Assembly (NCBI RefSeq): GCF_937951745.1
Contig: NZ_CALFBQ010000064.1
Span: 1 to 33,886, forward strand
Source of the DNA: an uncultured Chloroflexus sp.
GTDB taxonomy: Bacteria > Chloroflexota > Chloroflexia > Chloroflexales > Chloroflexaceae
DNA: 33,886 nucleotides
Direction: 5' to 3'
Each line of letters begins with the position of its first letter. The stretch's first letter is position 1. The position numbers and the translations under genes are program-made. The notes beneath the pieces are model-generated. The model saw only the letters and a program-made list of their open reading frames with translations, was not told where the DNA came from and did not search any database. This document shows, one piece after another, positions 22,976 through 31,918 of the stretch.

Positions 22976-23009
22976 CCGGCCGCTAACGCACGGCCATCAT
23001 GGTTTCAGC

Positions 23010-23027
23010 GGGGCGCACTGGCGCCCC
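23010..23027 (+). promoter_or_regulatory. Perfect hairpin just upstream of the pnp ribosome site
   Basis: GGGGCGC (23010-23016) and GCGCCCC (23021-23027) pair perfectly around ACTG, ending 15 bases before the AAGGA ribosome site of pnp. It may influence ribosome access or mRNA stability. Confidence 0.5.
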
Positions 23028-23050
23028 AGTTACAGGAGTTGTAAGGAAGT

Positions 23051-25339
23051 ATGACAGAACGGAAGATTTATACCGTGAGTGCGGAGATCGCTGGCCGTAC
23101 CTTGACCCTTGAAGCCGGTCGTTTCGCCGAACAGGCTGATGGAGCGGTGGTAGCGCGGTATGGCGATACGATGCTGCTGGCCACTGTTGTCTGCGCCAAA
23201 GAGGCGCGGGAAGGAACCGATTTCTTCCCCCTTACTATTGATTACGAAGAGAAGATGTATGCCGTGGGCAAGATTCCCGGCAATTTCTTCAAACGCGAAG
23301 GCCGCCCCACTACCACCGCTATTCTTATCTCGCGGCTGACCGACCGCCCGCTGCGCCCGCTCTTCCCCAAGGGGTTCTATAACGAGGTGCAGGTGATTAT
23401 CACCACCTTCTCGATCGATATGGAGAACGACCCCGGCCCGCTGGCGATTATCGCCGCCTCGGCAGCTCTGTCGATCAGCGATATTCCTTTCGCCGGCCCG
23501 GTCGGCGCGGTGCAGATGGGCCACCTCAACGGCCAGTTGGTCGTTAATCCCAAGATGGGCGAGATGGAGCACAGCCGGCTCGATCTGGTCGTAGCTGGTA
23601 CCAAAGATGCGGTGTTGATGGTCGAGGCCGGCGCATACGAGTTGACCGAAGATGAGATGTTGCAGGCGGTGATCGATGGTCACGCGGTTTGCAAGCAGAT
23701 CTGCGATCTGCAAGAGCAGTTGGTACAGCTCTGCGGCAAGCCCAAGCGCCCCTTTACTCCGCCGGTCATTGATACTTCGCTTGAAGAGGCTATCAGCACG
23801 TGGATGGGTGATCGCTTGCGCCAAGCGGTGCGTAGCCCAATCAAGCAGGAGCGCGAGGCGCAGACTGAGGCGCTGAAGGCTGAGGTGATCGCCCACTTTA
23901 CCGCCGATGAGCCGGAGGAAGAGATTCCCAACCGTACCAAAGAGGTCAGCAAGGCGTTCGAGAAGCTGCTCAAGGATGAAGTGCGCAACGCGATCCTCGA
24001 TGAAGGGATTCGGGTTGATGGCCGCGCTCTCGATGAGATTCGCCCGATCAGCATCGAAGTCGGCGTGGTGCCGCGCGTCCACGGTTCAGCCGTCTTTACC
24101 CGCGGCCAGACGCAGGTGCTGACCATTACTACTCTTGGCTCGCCCGGCGATGAGCAGAAGGTGGATGATCTCGGAGTCGAGACGACTAAACGCTATATTC
24201 ACCACTACAACTTCCCGCCGTTCAGCACCGGCGAGGTACGCCGGCTCGGTACGCCGCGCCGCCGTGACATTGGCCACGGTGCGCTTGCCGAGCGATCGCT
24301 GTACGCTGTACTGCCGAGCGAAGAGGAGTTTCCCTACACGATCCGGCTCGTCTCTGAGGTGCTCTCGTCGAATGGTTCGTCGTCGATGGCCTCGGTCTGC
24401 GGTTCGTCGCTCAGCCTGATGGATGCTGGCGTGCCGATTAAGGCCCCGGTGGCCGGCGTGGCGATGGGCCTGATCACTGGCGAAGATGGGCGTTGGCGCG
24501 TGTTGACCGATATTCAGGGGCTTGAAGACGCGCTCGGTGATATGGACTTCAAGGTGGCCGGCACTGCTAAGGGTGTCACCGGGTTGCAGATGGATATCAA
24601 GACGACCGGGATTACCTACGAGATTATGCGGCAGGCGTTTGCGCAGGCACGGGCCGGACGGCTCTTTATTCTCGATAAGATGAATGCGGTGATTAGCGCG
24701 CCACGGCCTGAGTTGTCGATCTACGCGCCGCGGATTATGACCATCCAGATTCCGGTCGAGAAGATCGGCGCGCTGATCGGCCCCGGCGGCAAGACGATCC
24801 GCAATATCTGCGATACCACCGGCGCCCAGATTGATATTGAAGACGACGGTCGCGTCTTTATCACCACTCCCGACGGTGAGGCGGCCAAGAAGGCGCTTAG
24901 TATGATCGAAGGTCTTACCCGCGAAGCAAAAGTCGGCGACATTTTCCTTGGCAAAGTGGTAAGCATCAAGCCGTTTGGCGCCTTCGTCAACATCTTGCCC
25001 GGCAAAGACGGTATGGTACATGTGTCAGAGCTTGACGATAAACGAGTCGAGAACGTCGAAGATGTGGTCTCGCTCGGTGACGAGATCAATGTGATGGTGA
25101 TCGACATTGACCGCACCACCGGCAAGATTAGTCTCAGCCGGCGGGCAGTGCTCACCGGTGAGACGCCGGAAGAGCGGAAGGCAGCCGGCACTGCGCCCCG
25201 TCCGCGTCCGCGCGAGGAGTCGCGTGGCGGTCGGGATGAGCAGCGCGGCGGGCGTGAAGAGCCGCGCAGCTTGCGCGAAGAATTGCGCGGCCCGCGCCGC
25301 GATGCCGATCGCCCGCGCCCACGGCGGCGTGATGACTAA
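23051..25339 (+). CDS. pnp: Polyribonucleotide nucleotidyltransferase (PNPase)
   Basis: This 762-residue phosphorolytic 3'-5' exoribonuclease has all standard parts: a first RNase PH domain (from [20 protein letters not shown]), a helical linker, a second RNase PH domain with [20 protein letters not shown] and the catalytic acidic segment DMDFKVAGT...DIK, a KH domain (about 561-620, [10 protein letters not shown]), and an S1 domain (about 627-700, [18 protein letters not shown]). After S1 comes a tail of about 48 residues dominated by Arg, Gly, Glu and Pro ([20 protein letters not shown] and more), longer than in many PNPases and likely disordered. AAGGA precedes ATG 23051. It follows rpsO and a strong leader hairpin. 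Confidence 0.98.
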   Translation: MTERKIYTVSAEIAGRTLTLEAGRFAEQADGAVVARYGDTMLLATVVCAKEAREGTDFFPLTIDYEEKMYAVGKIPGNFFKREGRPTTTAILISRLTDRPLRPLFPKGFYNEVQVIITTFSIDMENDPGPLAIIAASAALSISDIPFAGPVGAVQMGHLNGQLVVNPKMGEMEHSRLDLVVAGTKDAVLMVEAGAYELTEDEMLQAVIDGHAVCKQICDLQEQLVQLCGKPKRPFTPPVIDTSLEEAISTWMGDRLRQAVRSPIKQEREAQTEALKAEVIAHFTADEPEEEIPNRTKEVSKAFEKLLKDEVRNAILDEGIRVDGRALDEIRPISIEVGVVPRVHGSAVFTRGQTQVLTITTLGSPGDEQKVDDLGVETTKRYIHHYNFPPFSTGEVRRLGTPRRRDIGHGALAERSLYAVLPSEEEFPYTIRLVSEVLSSNGSSSMASVCGSSLSLMDAGVPIKAPVAGVAMGLITGEDGRWRVLTDIQGLEDALGDMDFKVAGTAKGVTGLQMDIKTTGITYEIMRQAFAQARAGRLFILDKMNAVISAPRPELSIYAPRIMTIQIPVEKIGALIGPGGKTIRNICDTTGAQIDIEDDGRVFITTPDGEAAKKALSMIEGLTREAKVGDIFLGKVVSIKPFGAFVNILPGKDGMVHVSELDDKRVENVEDVVSLGDEINVMVIDIDRTTGKISLSRRAVLTGETPEERKAAGTAPRPRPREESRGGRDEQRGGREEPRSLREELRGPRRDADRPRPRRRDD

Positions 25340-25381
25340 GCGCCACTGATGATATTGCGCTGAACCACATTGCCACCATCG

Positions 25382-26224
25382 ATGATCGCGCTCAACGCCG
25401 CCACTACTCATCGTGAGCTCGGGGGTCACGGCCCCCGTCTCATCCATATCGCGCCGGCCAATGGCTTCCCACCAGAAGCCTATGTCCCCCTCGCCGCCGG
25501 TCTAGCGCCGTTTGGGCGCATTCTCGGCTACCGGCCACGCCCGTTGCGTGTCGATGGCGATGCGCAGCCGGGGGGGACATGGCGCGATTTGGCGGCGGAT
25601 CTGATGGCCGACTTGCAAGCAGTTGCGCACGAACCAGTGATCGGAATCGGCCATTCGCTCGGCGGGATTTTAACTCTTTACGCTGCGGTTGAGCGGCCGG
25701 AACTGTTTCGGGCGGTGGGGTTGATTGATCCGGTCTTCTTTCGCCGCCGCTTCCAAGTGCTGATCTGGCTGCTGCGCAAAAGCGGGCAAGGTTATCGCTT
25801 TCCGCTGGCGCAAGGCGCGTTGCGCCGCCGCGACCATTTCGCCAGCATTGACGAGGCCCGCCAGCGTTGGCAGGGGCGCGGTGTGTTTGCCGATTTTACC
25901 CCCGCCGCACTCGAAGGCTATCTCAGCGGCGGCCTGAAGCCGCACGGCAACGGCTATACGCTGGCATGGCCGAAATTGTGGGAGGCGCATATCTTCGCCT
26001 CATCACCGCTCGACGCATGGCGCGATTTGCGCCGCTTGCGCCGGCCTCTCCTGATAATTCGCGGCACGCGCTCTGAGTTGATCACCGATTCGGTCTGGCG
26101 CCGTTTCCGCCGGGTAGCGCCCCACATCACCTTGGCCGAGGTTGAGGCAGGTCATATGCTGCCGATGGAAAAGCCGGATGAGGTAGCCGCGATCATCGCG
26201 CGCTGGATGCAGGGGATCGGATGA
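25382..26224 (+). CDS. Alpha/beta hydrolase
   Basis: This 280-residue alpha/beta-fold hydrolase has the nucleophile elbow GIGHSLGG (Ser92), a strand-end Asp in LIDPVF, GTRSELITDSV and the catalytic His258 in EAGHMLPMEKPDE. The early segment HIAPANGFPPEAYVPLAAGL provides the oxyanion loop, and an Arg-rich region (about 115-160) is the lid. The start is uncertain: ATG 25382 has no visible ribosome site, and a TTG four codons earlier is possible. It lies 42 bases after pnp on the same strand and may be read through from it. Substrate cannot be deduced; the layout fits small esterases and lipases. Its stop is six bases from the convergent ABC-2 permease stop. Confidence 0.85.
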   Translation: MIALNAATTHRELGGHGPRLIHIAPANGFPPEAYVPLAAGLAPFGRILGYRPRPLRVDGDAQPGGTWRDLAADLMADLQAVAHEPVIGIGHSLGGILTLYAAVERPELFRAVGLIDPVFFRRRFQVLIWLLRKSGQGYRFPLAQGALRRRDHFASIDEARQRWQGRGVFADFTPAALEGYLSGGLKPHGNGYTLAWPKLWEAHIFASSPLDAWRDLRRLRRPLLIIRGTRSELITDSVWRRFRRVAPHITLAEVEAGHMLPMEKPDEVAAIIARWMQGIG

Positions 26225-26230
26225 TTGCGA

Positions 26231-27106
26231 TTATCCCGTCGCCTCGTCTGGATGCACCCCACGGATCGCTAACCACAGACACCCCGCAGCAATCATCACC
26301 GCTATCGCGGCGTAGACGAGCCACGGCGATGGTACCGTTAAATTGCCCACTGATGATGGCACTTCCCACAACCATGGGCCGCTGCCCATCTCAAGTGCGC
26401 TGGCGGTGATGCCTAGCGCAATGAATGGGTGCAGGCAAAGAAAAGCGCCCATAGTGTAGACGTAGAGCGGGGTCGGTTGGCCGTCAAAGGCATTAATCAG
26501 CAACGAAATCACAAAAAACAGAAACGGCACCAACAACAGAATTGCGATCACCGTCCCCTGCGCCATGACCGTCGCCCCCAACGTCGAGCGCATCACGGTT
26601 GACCAAAACAACCCGATTGCCGCGTAACTCACCGCCGTCACTAGTAGGCCTATTACTCCGATCAGCACCTCTTGGGCAGTGACGCCGCCGAAGATCAGGG
26701 CTAATCCAGCGATCGGCAGCGAGGCCATAATCAACAACAGGGCAAAGGCAATCGCTGACACTAGCTTGCCGGTCACAATCTGCGCCGGCGACAAGAGCGA
26801 CGCCAGCAAAAGATCGTATGTCTGCCGCTCTTTTTCGCCGACAATTGCGCCAGCGGTGAGCGACGGCGAGAGAAAGCAAACTTGCACAAGGGCTGCCGTC
26901 ATCACGGTAAAGAAGATCGCTTTGCCGATCGAACGCGCTGTATTCGGGTCGTTCATACTAGCCGAATTGGCAAAGACGGCGTAGATCAGCAGGGTGATTG
27001 CTCCGATGATGGTTAAATAGCCGGTCAAGATCAGCCACGCATTACGCCCGCGAATCCGGCCAAACAGTTCGCGAGTTAGTACCGGGTTGGCAATCAGTTC
27101 ACGCAT
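26231..27106 (-). CDS. ABC-2 type transporter permease (COG1277-like)
   Basis: This 291-residue membrane protein has six main segments and the family landmark LTAGAIVGEKERQTYDLLLA and SLLSPAQIVTGKLVSA between the second and third helices, as in the ABC-2 permeases of the NosY/COG1277 type. The N-terminus NPVLTRELFGRIRGRNAWLI is also characteristic. No ATPase gene is adjacent; the next gene upstream on the same strand is panE. AAAGGAG precedes ATG 27106. Substrate is unknown. Confidence 0.9.
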   Translation of the reverse strand: MRELIANPVLTRELFGRIRGRNAWLILTGYLTIIGAITLLIYAVFANSASMNDPNTARSIGKAIFFTVMTAALVQVCFLSPSLTAGAIVGEKERQTYDLLLASLLSPAQIVTGKLVSAIAFALLLIMASLPIAGLALIFGGVTAQEVLIGVIGLLVTAVSYAAIGLFWSTVMRSTLGATVMAQGTVIAILLLVPFLFFVISLLINAFDGQPTPLYVYTMGAFLCLHPFIALGITASALEMGSGPWLWEVPSSVGNLTVPSPWLVYAAIAVMIAAGCLWLAIRGVHPDEATG

Positions 27107-27189
27107 CGGTACTCCTTTGCGACACGAAATGGAAACAGTTGCGCATGCTTATATTATCCACTACCGGATAGGAGCGCAATTGCGCCCTT

Positions 27190-27250
27190 GCGGGGATGGC
27201 TCTCGCTTGCGCAGGAGATTGCTTCGGACGCTTTGCGCCCTCACAATGAC
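27190..27250. repeat. Decayed copy of the dispersed repeat
   Basis: GGAGATTGCTTCGGACGCTT followed by TGCGCCCTCACAATGA (ending about 27249) resembles the right half of the repeat at 6008-6108, with the end CTCGCAATGA changed by one base. No left end was found, so it is a relic in the gap between the permease and panE. Confidence 0.45.
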
Positions 27251-27297
27251 CGCGGGGCGGGTGGGGAACTGCCGCACTCCAGATCGTAGCATAGCTA

Positions 27298-28278
27298 TCA
27301 CTGCCCGCAGTTTACCCGATCTAGCAGCGACGTGACAGCGTAAATCGCGCGCATAGTTGGCGTCGGGACGCCGGTCAGATCGGCGAGTTCGACCACTGCC
27401 CCTAACAAGGCATCGATCTCGGTCGGACGTTTAGCCTCGATATCTTGTAGCATTGAGGTCTTATGTGCGCCGATCTCTTCGGCCATACGGATGCGGCGCT
27501 CGATCGAGACGGGGAACCGCACCCCTAGTGCCTCAGCCACCTGCTGCGCCTCAGCCATCATTGTCACCACCAGCGCGTAGGTGCCCTTATCGGCAATGAT
27601 TCGGTCGAGCGTGGCGCGGGTTAGGGCGCTAATCGGGTTGAACGAGAGATTGCCCCACAGCTTGAGCCAAATTTCGTTGCGAATATCGGTTTTCACCGGT
27701 GCGCGCAAGCCAACCGATTCGAGCAACTTGCTCAGCCCGAGCGCCCGCTCGCTCCGGCTGCCGTCGGGTTCGCCGAGCGTAAGCCGGTTGCCTTCGATAT
27801 GTCGGATCACGCCGGGCTGCTCGATCGCCGCCGCCGGGTAAACGACACAGCCGATCACCCGCTCGATCTCAGTATTGGCCGCGATTACGCCGCCGGGATC
27901 GACCGCCTCGATTCGGCGGCCTTCATAGGGGCCGCCGTGGCGCAAGAAGTACCACCATGGAATGCCGTTCTGGGCATAGACAACCGCCGTATCCGGGCCA
28001 TAGAGCGCGCGCATCGGCGCAGCTAGCGCCGGCAGCGACTGGGCTTTGACCGCCACGATCACCATATCGTGCGGGCCGGCGGCGGTCATATCGGCAGTGG
28101 CCAACGCCGGACGCACCACCTCTTGACGACCGTCGCGGTAGAGTATCGTCAAGCCATTCGCGGCAATGGCCGCTAAATGCGCGCCGCGCGCAATCAGCGT
28201 CACTTCAGCGCCAGCCTGTATTAACTTCGCACCGAGCCAGCCGCCAATTGCGCCGGCCCCGACAATGCAGATGCGCAT
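27298..28278 (-). CDS. panE: 2-Dehydropantoate 2-reductase (ketopantoate reductase)
   Basis: This 326-residue NADPH enzyme reduces ketopantoate to pantoate for coenzyme A synthesis. The Rossmann motif GAGAIGG (7-13) is followed by LGAKLIQAGAEVTLIARG and DMVIVAVKAQS. The C-terminal domain has the substrate-binding region (EIWLKLWGNLSFNPISALTR with its catalytic Lys) and the signature HKTSMLQDIEAKRPTEIDAL. Length is slightly above the usual 300. GAGGA precedes ATG 28278. It lies upstream of the ABC-2 permease on minus, and coaA lies about 4 kb further right, so the window carries two steps of the pathway but not in one operon. Related 2-ketoacid reductases of the same fold cannot be fully excluded. 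Confidence 0.88.
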   Translation of the reverse strand: MRICIVGAGAIGGWLGAKLIQAGAEVTLIARGAHLAAIAANGLTILYRDGRQEVVRPALATADMTAAGPHDMVIVAVKAQSLPALAAPMRALYGPDTAVVYAQNGIPWWYFLRHGGPYEGRRIEAVDPGGVIAANTEIERVIGCVVYPAAAIEQPGVIRHIEGNRLTLGEPDGSRSERALGLSKLLESVGLRAPVKTDIRNEIWLKLWGNLSFNPISALTRATLDRIIADKGTYALVVTMMAEAQQVAEALGVRFPVSIERRIRMAEEIGAHKTSMLQDIEAKRPTEIDALLGAVVELADLTGVPTPTMRAIYAVTSLLDRVNCGQ

Positions 28279-28845
28279 ATCAATCCTCGTTTGTTCGCAC
28301 GTGCAGGTGCTAAAAAGATATATAAGGACAATCGACAGGCTATGGTCTTCCCTGCAAACCGTTGCGCGGTTGCATTTCCCTACTCAACTCAGGATAGCAT
28401 AAACATAGAGGCATAACGTTGCCCATGAAGGTGACAGTCAGCATCTCTTTGACCCGATCCGGATCGAAAGCAGGAGCCTGCGCTAGCGAAATGAGGCGTT
28501 CCCTCACCCAAACATGCAACACCTATCCACCGACGGCGCGCCGACCATGCTCTGAGCAGCGATACAGGCTCTATGCCTGCCCTGATAGGAGCGACAGCAC
28601 CTTGGACGCCATCTAGGGGAGGGCGTTCATAAAAATCCCCCCATTGAGTCGTTGACAACTGCTTCAGCGAGAACATGTCGTTTAAGTCGTCCTAGTCATT
28701 GACTACGTAAGACACGCAGCCTTTACAGTTCGGTGAAAAATCTTCCCCCTCGGTGCAGTTCGGTAGCGACGAAGGTGCTGGTTCCGTTGCTGACGCACCG
28801 CATGCGCGAGACGCGGGCCGCACACACCACACCCTTCGCGGCAGT
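28279..28845. other. Stretch without a recognisable gene
   Basis: A 95-codon minus frame (28389-28676) and a 60-codon one (28340-28522) exist, but neither resembles a known protein and no ribosome site supports them. A repeated CAGTTCGGT (28726 and 28757 region) is the only local pattern seen. The stretch may hold degraded coding sequence. Confidence 0.5.
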
Positions 28846-29055
28846 CACGTTGGGGTTTTCACGATCGTTTTGAATGTGCCGATCAACAACGCGGTGCTTG
28901 CGTCGGATCGGGCTGCTCTGCCAGCTGACTGAGAGACTACTCGCACGCCATGGAATACCTTGAACGCCATTCGCATACCAATAAACTATTTAAGCTTCTT
29001 ACTGATGATTTAGCTGGTAGTTAAATTGCTTAATGTCACACCGAACTAAGCATTG
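28846..29055 (+). pseudogene. DUF1772-like membrane protein, degraded C-terminal part
   Basis: The frame from 28846 reads VGVFTIVLNVPINNAVLASD, RAALPAD, a TGA (28930-28932), then TTRTPWNTLNAIRIPINYLS with FLLMI and a TAG (29011-29013). DUF1772/anthrone-oxygenase-like proteins end with a similar pattern: a helix with NVPIN(N), A.LPadWe..R.RW...ha.R, then a final hydrophobic helix. The TGA sits where Trp (TGG) is expected. The N-terminal helices are not visible upstream, so only about the last third remains. Pseudogene status is clear if the similarity is right; the similarity rests on a short match. Confidence 0.45.
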
Positions 29056-29240
29056 TTTCCACCATAAAAGCCCTCTCTTACTACCACTCCCAACTTAGGC
29101 AAATCAGTGGTCACTTGTACCGCATCTAGGGCTGGAGAATGAGGCCGAAGCGCTAGGCTTGAACAAAGGCAGACCGGCACGCACACCAATCCCAAGACGA
29201 GCCGAGCATAGCGAGGCAAAACCTATGTGTAGGCGCACCA

Positions 29241-31895
29241 TCATAGCTTGTCTCGCAATATTAATGGTAGGAAAACCGTCTTTTCCTGAAACTCATACGC
29301 TCCTATGTCCACTGTCCCACCAACGAGACGCGGATTGCCATCTAGGTCGGTAGTAACACCAGCGGGAACAGAGACGTTATCTCCTGCGTCGATGGCGGGC
29401 GAGTCAGACTGAAGGCGATAGTTTGCCTCAGTGGGGTTCACGAAGCGCGGGTCGCCTTCCACATGGTTTGTCCCATGCGTCTCGCCTTCTTCGCCGCGAA
29501 AGCCGTCAATCAAGTTATGATCAATCACCACCGAGCGAACGCCTGCACTCACTACAATCTGGAACGAGAGGTTGCTACTGACGATATTGTTGCTCACCAG
29601 CACCTCTTCAGCTTCGTTACTGTCTACAGTAATCCCGCCACCCCAGTCGTCAAGACCGTTACCTCTTACTGTGTTGTTGACGATGGAGATACCGCGCATC
29701 GGGTGGAACGCCGAGTCGCCGTTACGTGTGATGGCGATTCCAACATAGCGGTTGTGGTACGAAAGGTTGGCATACACACGGACATTTTCCAACAGCCCGC
29801 CCCTCTCGGAAGCCAGCGCAAAACCGTCGTTCTGTACATCGTGAACAATGTTTTGGTAAACATCAATGTTATAGGTGTGTTTGTCCCAAGCGTCCACGTA
29901 GATACCCGGTCGCGGCAGGTGATGAACGTGGTTACGATAGATCTTGCCATTGGCGGAGCCGTCTTTGACATCTATCCCTTCGCCGCCATTGGTACCGGGG
30001 CCGCCGTCGTGGATATGGTTGTCCCGCACTTCAAAGGTATCCGTTCCAGCGATGGTAATATCCTCCTGCGCGCCATCGTTGCAGGCTAAGACAACCTCGT
30101 TACCTGCCACGATCACGTCGTGGCTATTCCAAACCCCAATACCTGAAGAGACGGTGTTGTGAGTATAGTTCTGCTCGATCACGATATGGCTGGCGGTGTC
30201 GGCAAAAATGCCTGCCTGCGCCGAGTTGACGACTCGCAGTCCACTGATCTTGATAAAGCTGCGCCCAGAGAGGTCGAACAGACCACTGTACTGTGGCACT
30301 TCCACGCCGTTACCGTCAATCGTGACTGTCTCGCTGGGGTAGGCAGCGTAGACGATGAAATTCCCTGCGCTACCGGAGTGTTTTGGCACAACCCGCTCAC
30401 GATACGTTCCGCCACGGATATAGACCATCTCACCGGCGTTCAGCGTATCAGCCGCCTTTTGAATAGTCCGCCACGGTCGGTCAATGGTGCCGGGGTTAGC
30501 ATCGTTCCCGTTGGGCGCGACGTAATGGATTCGTGCGAACGCTTCAGGTGGGACATAAATTTGATACATCTCCACCTGCTCAGTTCCAGCACGGCCCCAG
30601 TTGGTGGTGAAGAGAACGCGCGTCAGACTGCGGTTAGCAGTCGCTTGCGGTTCGGCCCAGTAATCGTGTTCTTGATTCTCATCCACTAGCGAGTATGTGT
30701 GCGCTAAGCGCACGACACGCCCGTTCGCTGCAAGTTCGATGAGGAAGACCGAGTCGTCCATCCAAGCATGCGAGACGGCATCGCCGTCGTGGGTAGAAAT
30801 CACCGCCCAGCCGGGGTGGTTGAAGGCACGTCCGGAGAAGTGCAGACCAACTCTCGTGGAGGAAAAATCAATCGGCCAGAGAGAGGTGACAGCGCCTGTC
30901 GCTAGATCAAGCATAGCAATATGGTCGGTGTCTATGTCTTGATACACCAAGACCTCACGCCCTTGCGCGTCGAGTGCGGTGTCAGAGTGGCCGATGATGC
31001 GCAGCAGGCCACGCCCGTTCTGTAAGGCGCGGTCATACACCATAAGACCGCAGGGATTGGCGGTCGTGCCCAGATGCCCCAACGCACAGGATTCATCCAT
31101 GGAGACAAGGAAATAATTTCCCAACGGGCTGATGGTAACGCTGTCTATCTCGCGGGCAGTTTCAGACCAGCCGCGCGTATCGAGCGTGGCCGTTACTTGA
31201 TTCATCTGTAGGTCGTAAACGAGCAGCGCGCTAGTCAGCCAGTGTTCGTCTTCAGCCATTAGTCCCCACCAGCGACCATCGCGGGAAGGACTACCTTCAT
31301 AACGTCCCCACACGGCGACTAAGCGCTGGTCGGGGAAATCATTGGCAAATTCGTGGACGAGAGTGGTCTGCTGGGTGGCGATATGGTACGACATCAGGCG
31401 CGTCTCGTCTGAAAAATAAATGATGTTGGGATCGGTCATGCTCCAACGTGGGTCGATACCGAGCGGTAGTGCGCCGAGCGGCTGAAGGGTCTGAGCGTGG
31501 TAAAGATACCAGCCGCCCTGCGTGCTCATAACAAGGATGCGAGTCTCGTCGGCATTGAAGGACTGGACACGCGCATAGGTGTTCTTCAGCCCGCTCGCTT
31601 CAGTTTTGTCGTTCACGCGGTCGGTAACGCGGATCACGCAGCGGCCAAAGACCGGGTCGCGGAAGGCAGTACGCGGTGTAGGTTCACTCATGGCGGGCGG
31701 TTGGCGCACAGCGAGGTCGGTGATTGGCGACGGTTCGGTATCGGAACATTGGAGCGGTACGGCGAATCCGTTCTGCAACAAAGGCGGCGAGAGTGTGTCA
31801 GTAGGCGCTACGGTTGTTTGTGGTATAGACGTAGACATACAGGAGACGAAACCTATTGCCAGCAATGTACACCAAATGATCACCTTATTTGTCAT
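29241..31895 (-). CDS. Secreted beta-propeller/beta-helix lipoprotein
   Basis: This 884-residue exported protein has a short N-terminal hydrophobic signal with a lipobox-like FVSC (Cys19), so it may be a lipoprotein. A Thr/Pro-rich linker follows, then a region of about 360 residues (75-450) with repeated short WD/propeller-like strands (FSDETRLMSYHIATQQTTLV, YFLVSMDES, VLVYQDIDTDHIAMLDLATG). From about 456 it is a right-handed parallel beta-helix of the pectate-lyase/DUF1565 type (IHYVAPNGNDANPGTIDRPW opening) with many N-x-(V/I)-x-x-N ladder turns. It ends with a choice-of-anchor-Q-like segment (LQSDSPAIDAGDN, VDIGAYEF) and the tail VFLPLILRDKL. Polysaccharide binding or cleavage is plausible but unproven. 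The start has an AAAGG about 12 bases upstream, inside a palindrome. Confidence 0.85.
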   Translation of the reverse strand: MTNKVIIWCTLLAIGFVSCMSTSIPQTTVAPTDTLSPPLLQNGFAVPLQCSDTEPSPITDLAVRQPPAMSEPTPRTAFRDPVFGRCVIRVTDRVNDKTEASGLKNTYARVQSFNADETRILVMSTQGGWYLYHAQTLQPLGALPLGIDPRWSMTDPNIIYFSDETRLMSYHIATQQTTLVHEFANDFPDQRLVAVWGRYEGSPSRDGRWWGLMAEDEHWLTSALLVYDLQMNQVTATLDTRGWSETAREIDSVTISPLGNYFLVSMDESCALGHLGTTANPCGLMVYDRALQNGRGLLRIIGHSDTALDAQGREVLVYQDIDTDHIAMLDLATGAVTSLWPIDFSSTRVGLHFSGRAFNHPGWAVISTHDGDAVSHAWMDDSVFLIELAANGRVVRLAHTYSLVDENQEHDYWAEPQATANRSLTRVLFTTNWGRAGTEQVEMYQIYVPPEAFARIHYVAPNGNDANPGTIDRPWRTIQKAADTLNAGEMVYIRGGTYRERVVPKHSGSAGNFIVYAAYPSETVTIDGNGVEVPQYSGLFDLSGRSFIKISGLRVVNSAQAGIFADTASHIVIEQNYTHNTVSSGIGVWNSHDVIVAGNEVVLACNDGAQEDITIAGTDTFEVRDNHIHDGGPGTNGGEGIDVKDGSANGKIYRNHVHHLPRPGIYVDAWDKHTYNIDVYQNIVHDVQNDGFALASERGGLLENVRVYANLSYHNRYVGIAITRNGDSAFHPMRGISIVNNTVRGNGLDDWGGGITVDSNEAEEVLVSNNIVSSNLSFQIVVSAGVRSVVIDHNLIDGFRGEEGETHGTNHVEGDPRFVNPTEANYRLQSDSPAIDAGDNVSVPAGVTTDLDGNPRLVGGTVDIGAYEFQEKTVFLPLILRDKL

Positions 31896-31904
31896 CGCAT
31901 TGTG

Positions 31905-31918
31905 CCTTTCGCGAAAGG
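31905..31918. promoter_or_regulatory. Palindrome covering the ribosome site of the beta-helix gene
   Basis: CCTTTCGCGAAAGG is a perfect 14-base palindrome ending ten bases before ATG 31895. On the minus strand its AAAGG is the only candidate ribosome site. It could be an operator or a small RNA hairpin that limits translation. Confidence 0.4.

Noticed and set aside
23030-24082. 350-codon minus-strand open frame
   Set aside because: Antisense to pnp, no family similarity; same for the 311-codon frame at 24086-25021.
28389-28676. 95-codon minus-strand open frame
   Set aside because: No recognisable family and no ribosome site; listed only as part of a gene-poor stretch.
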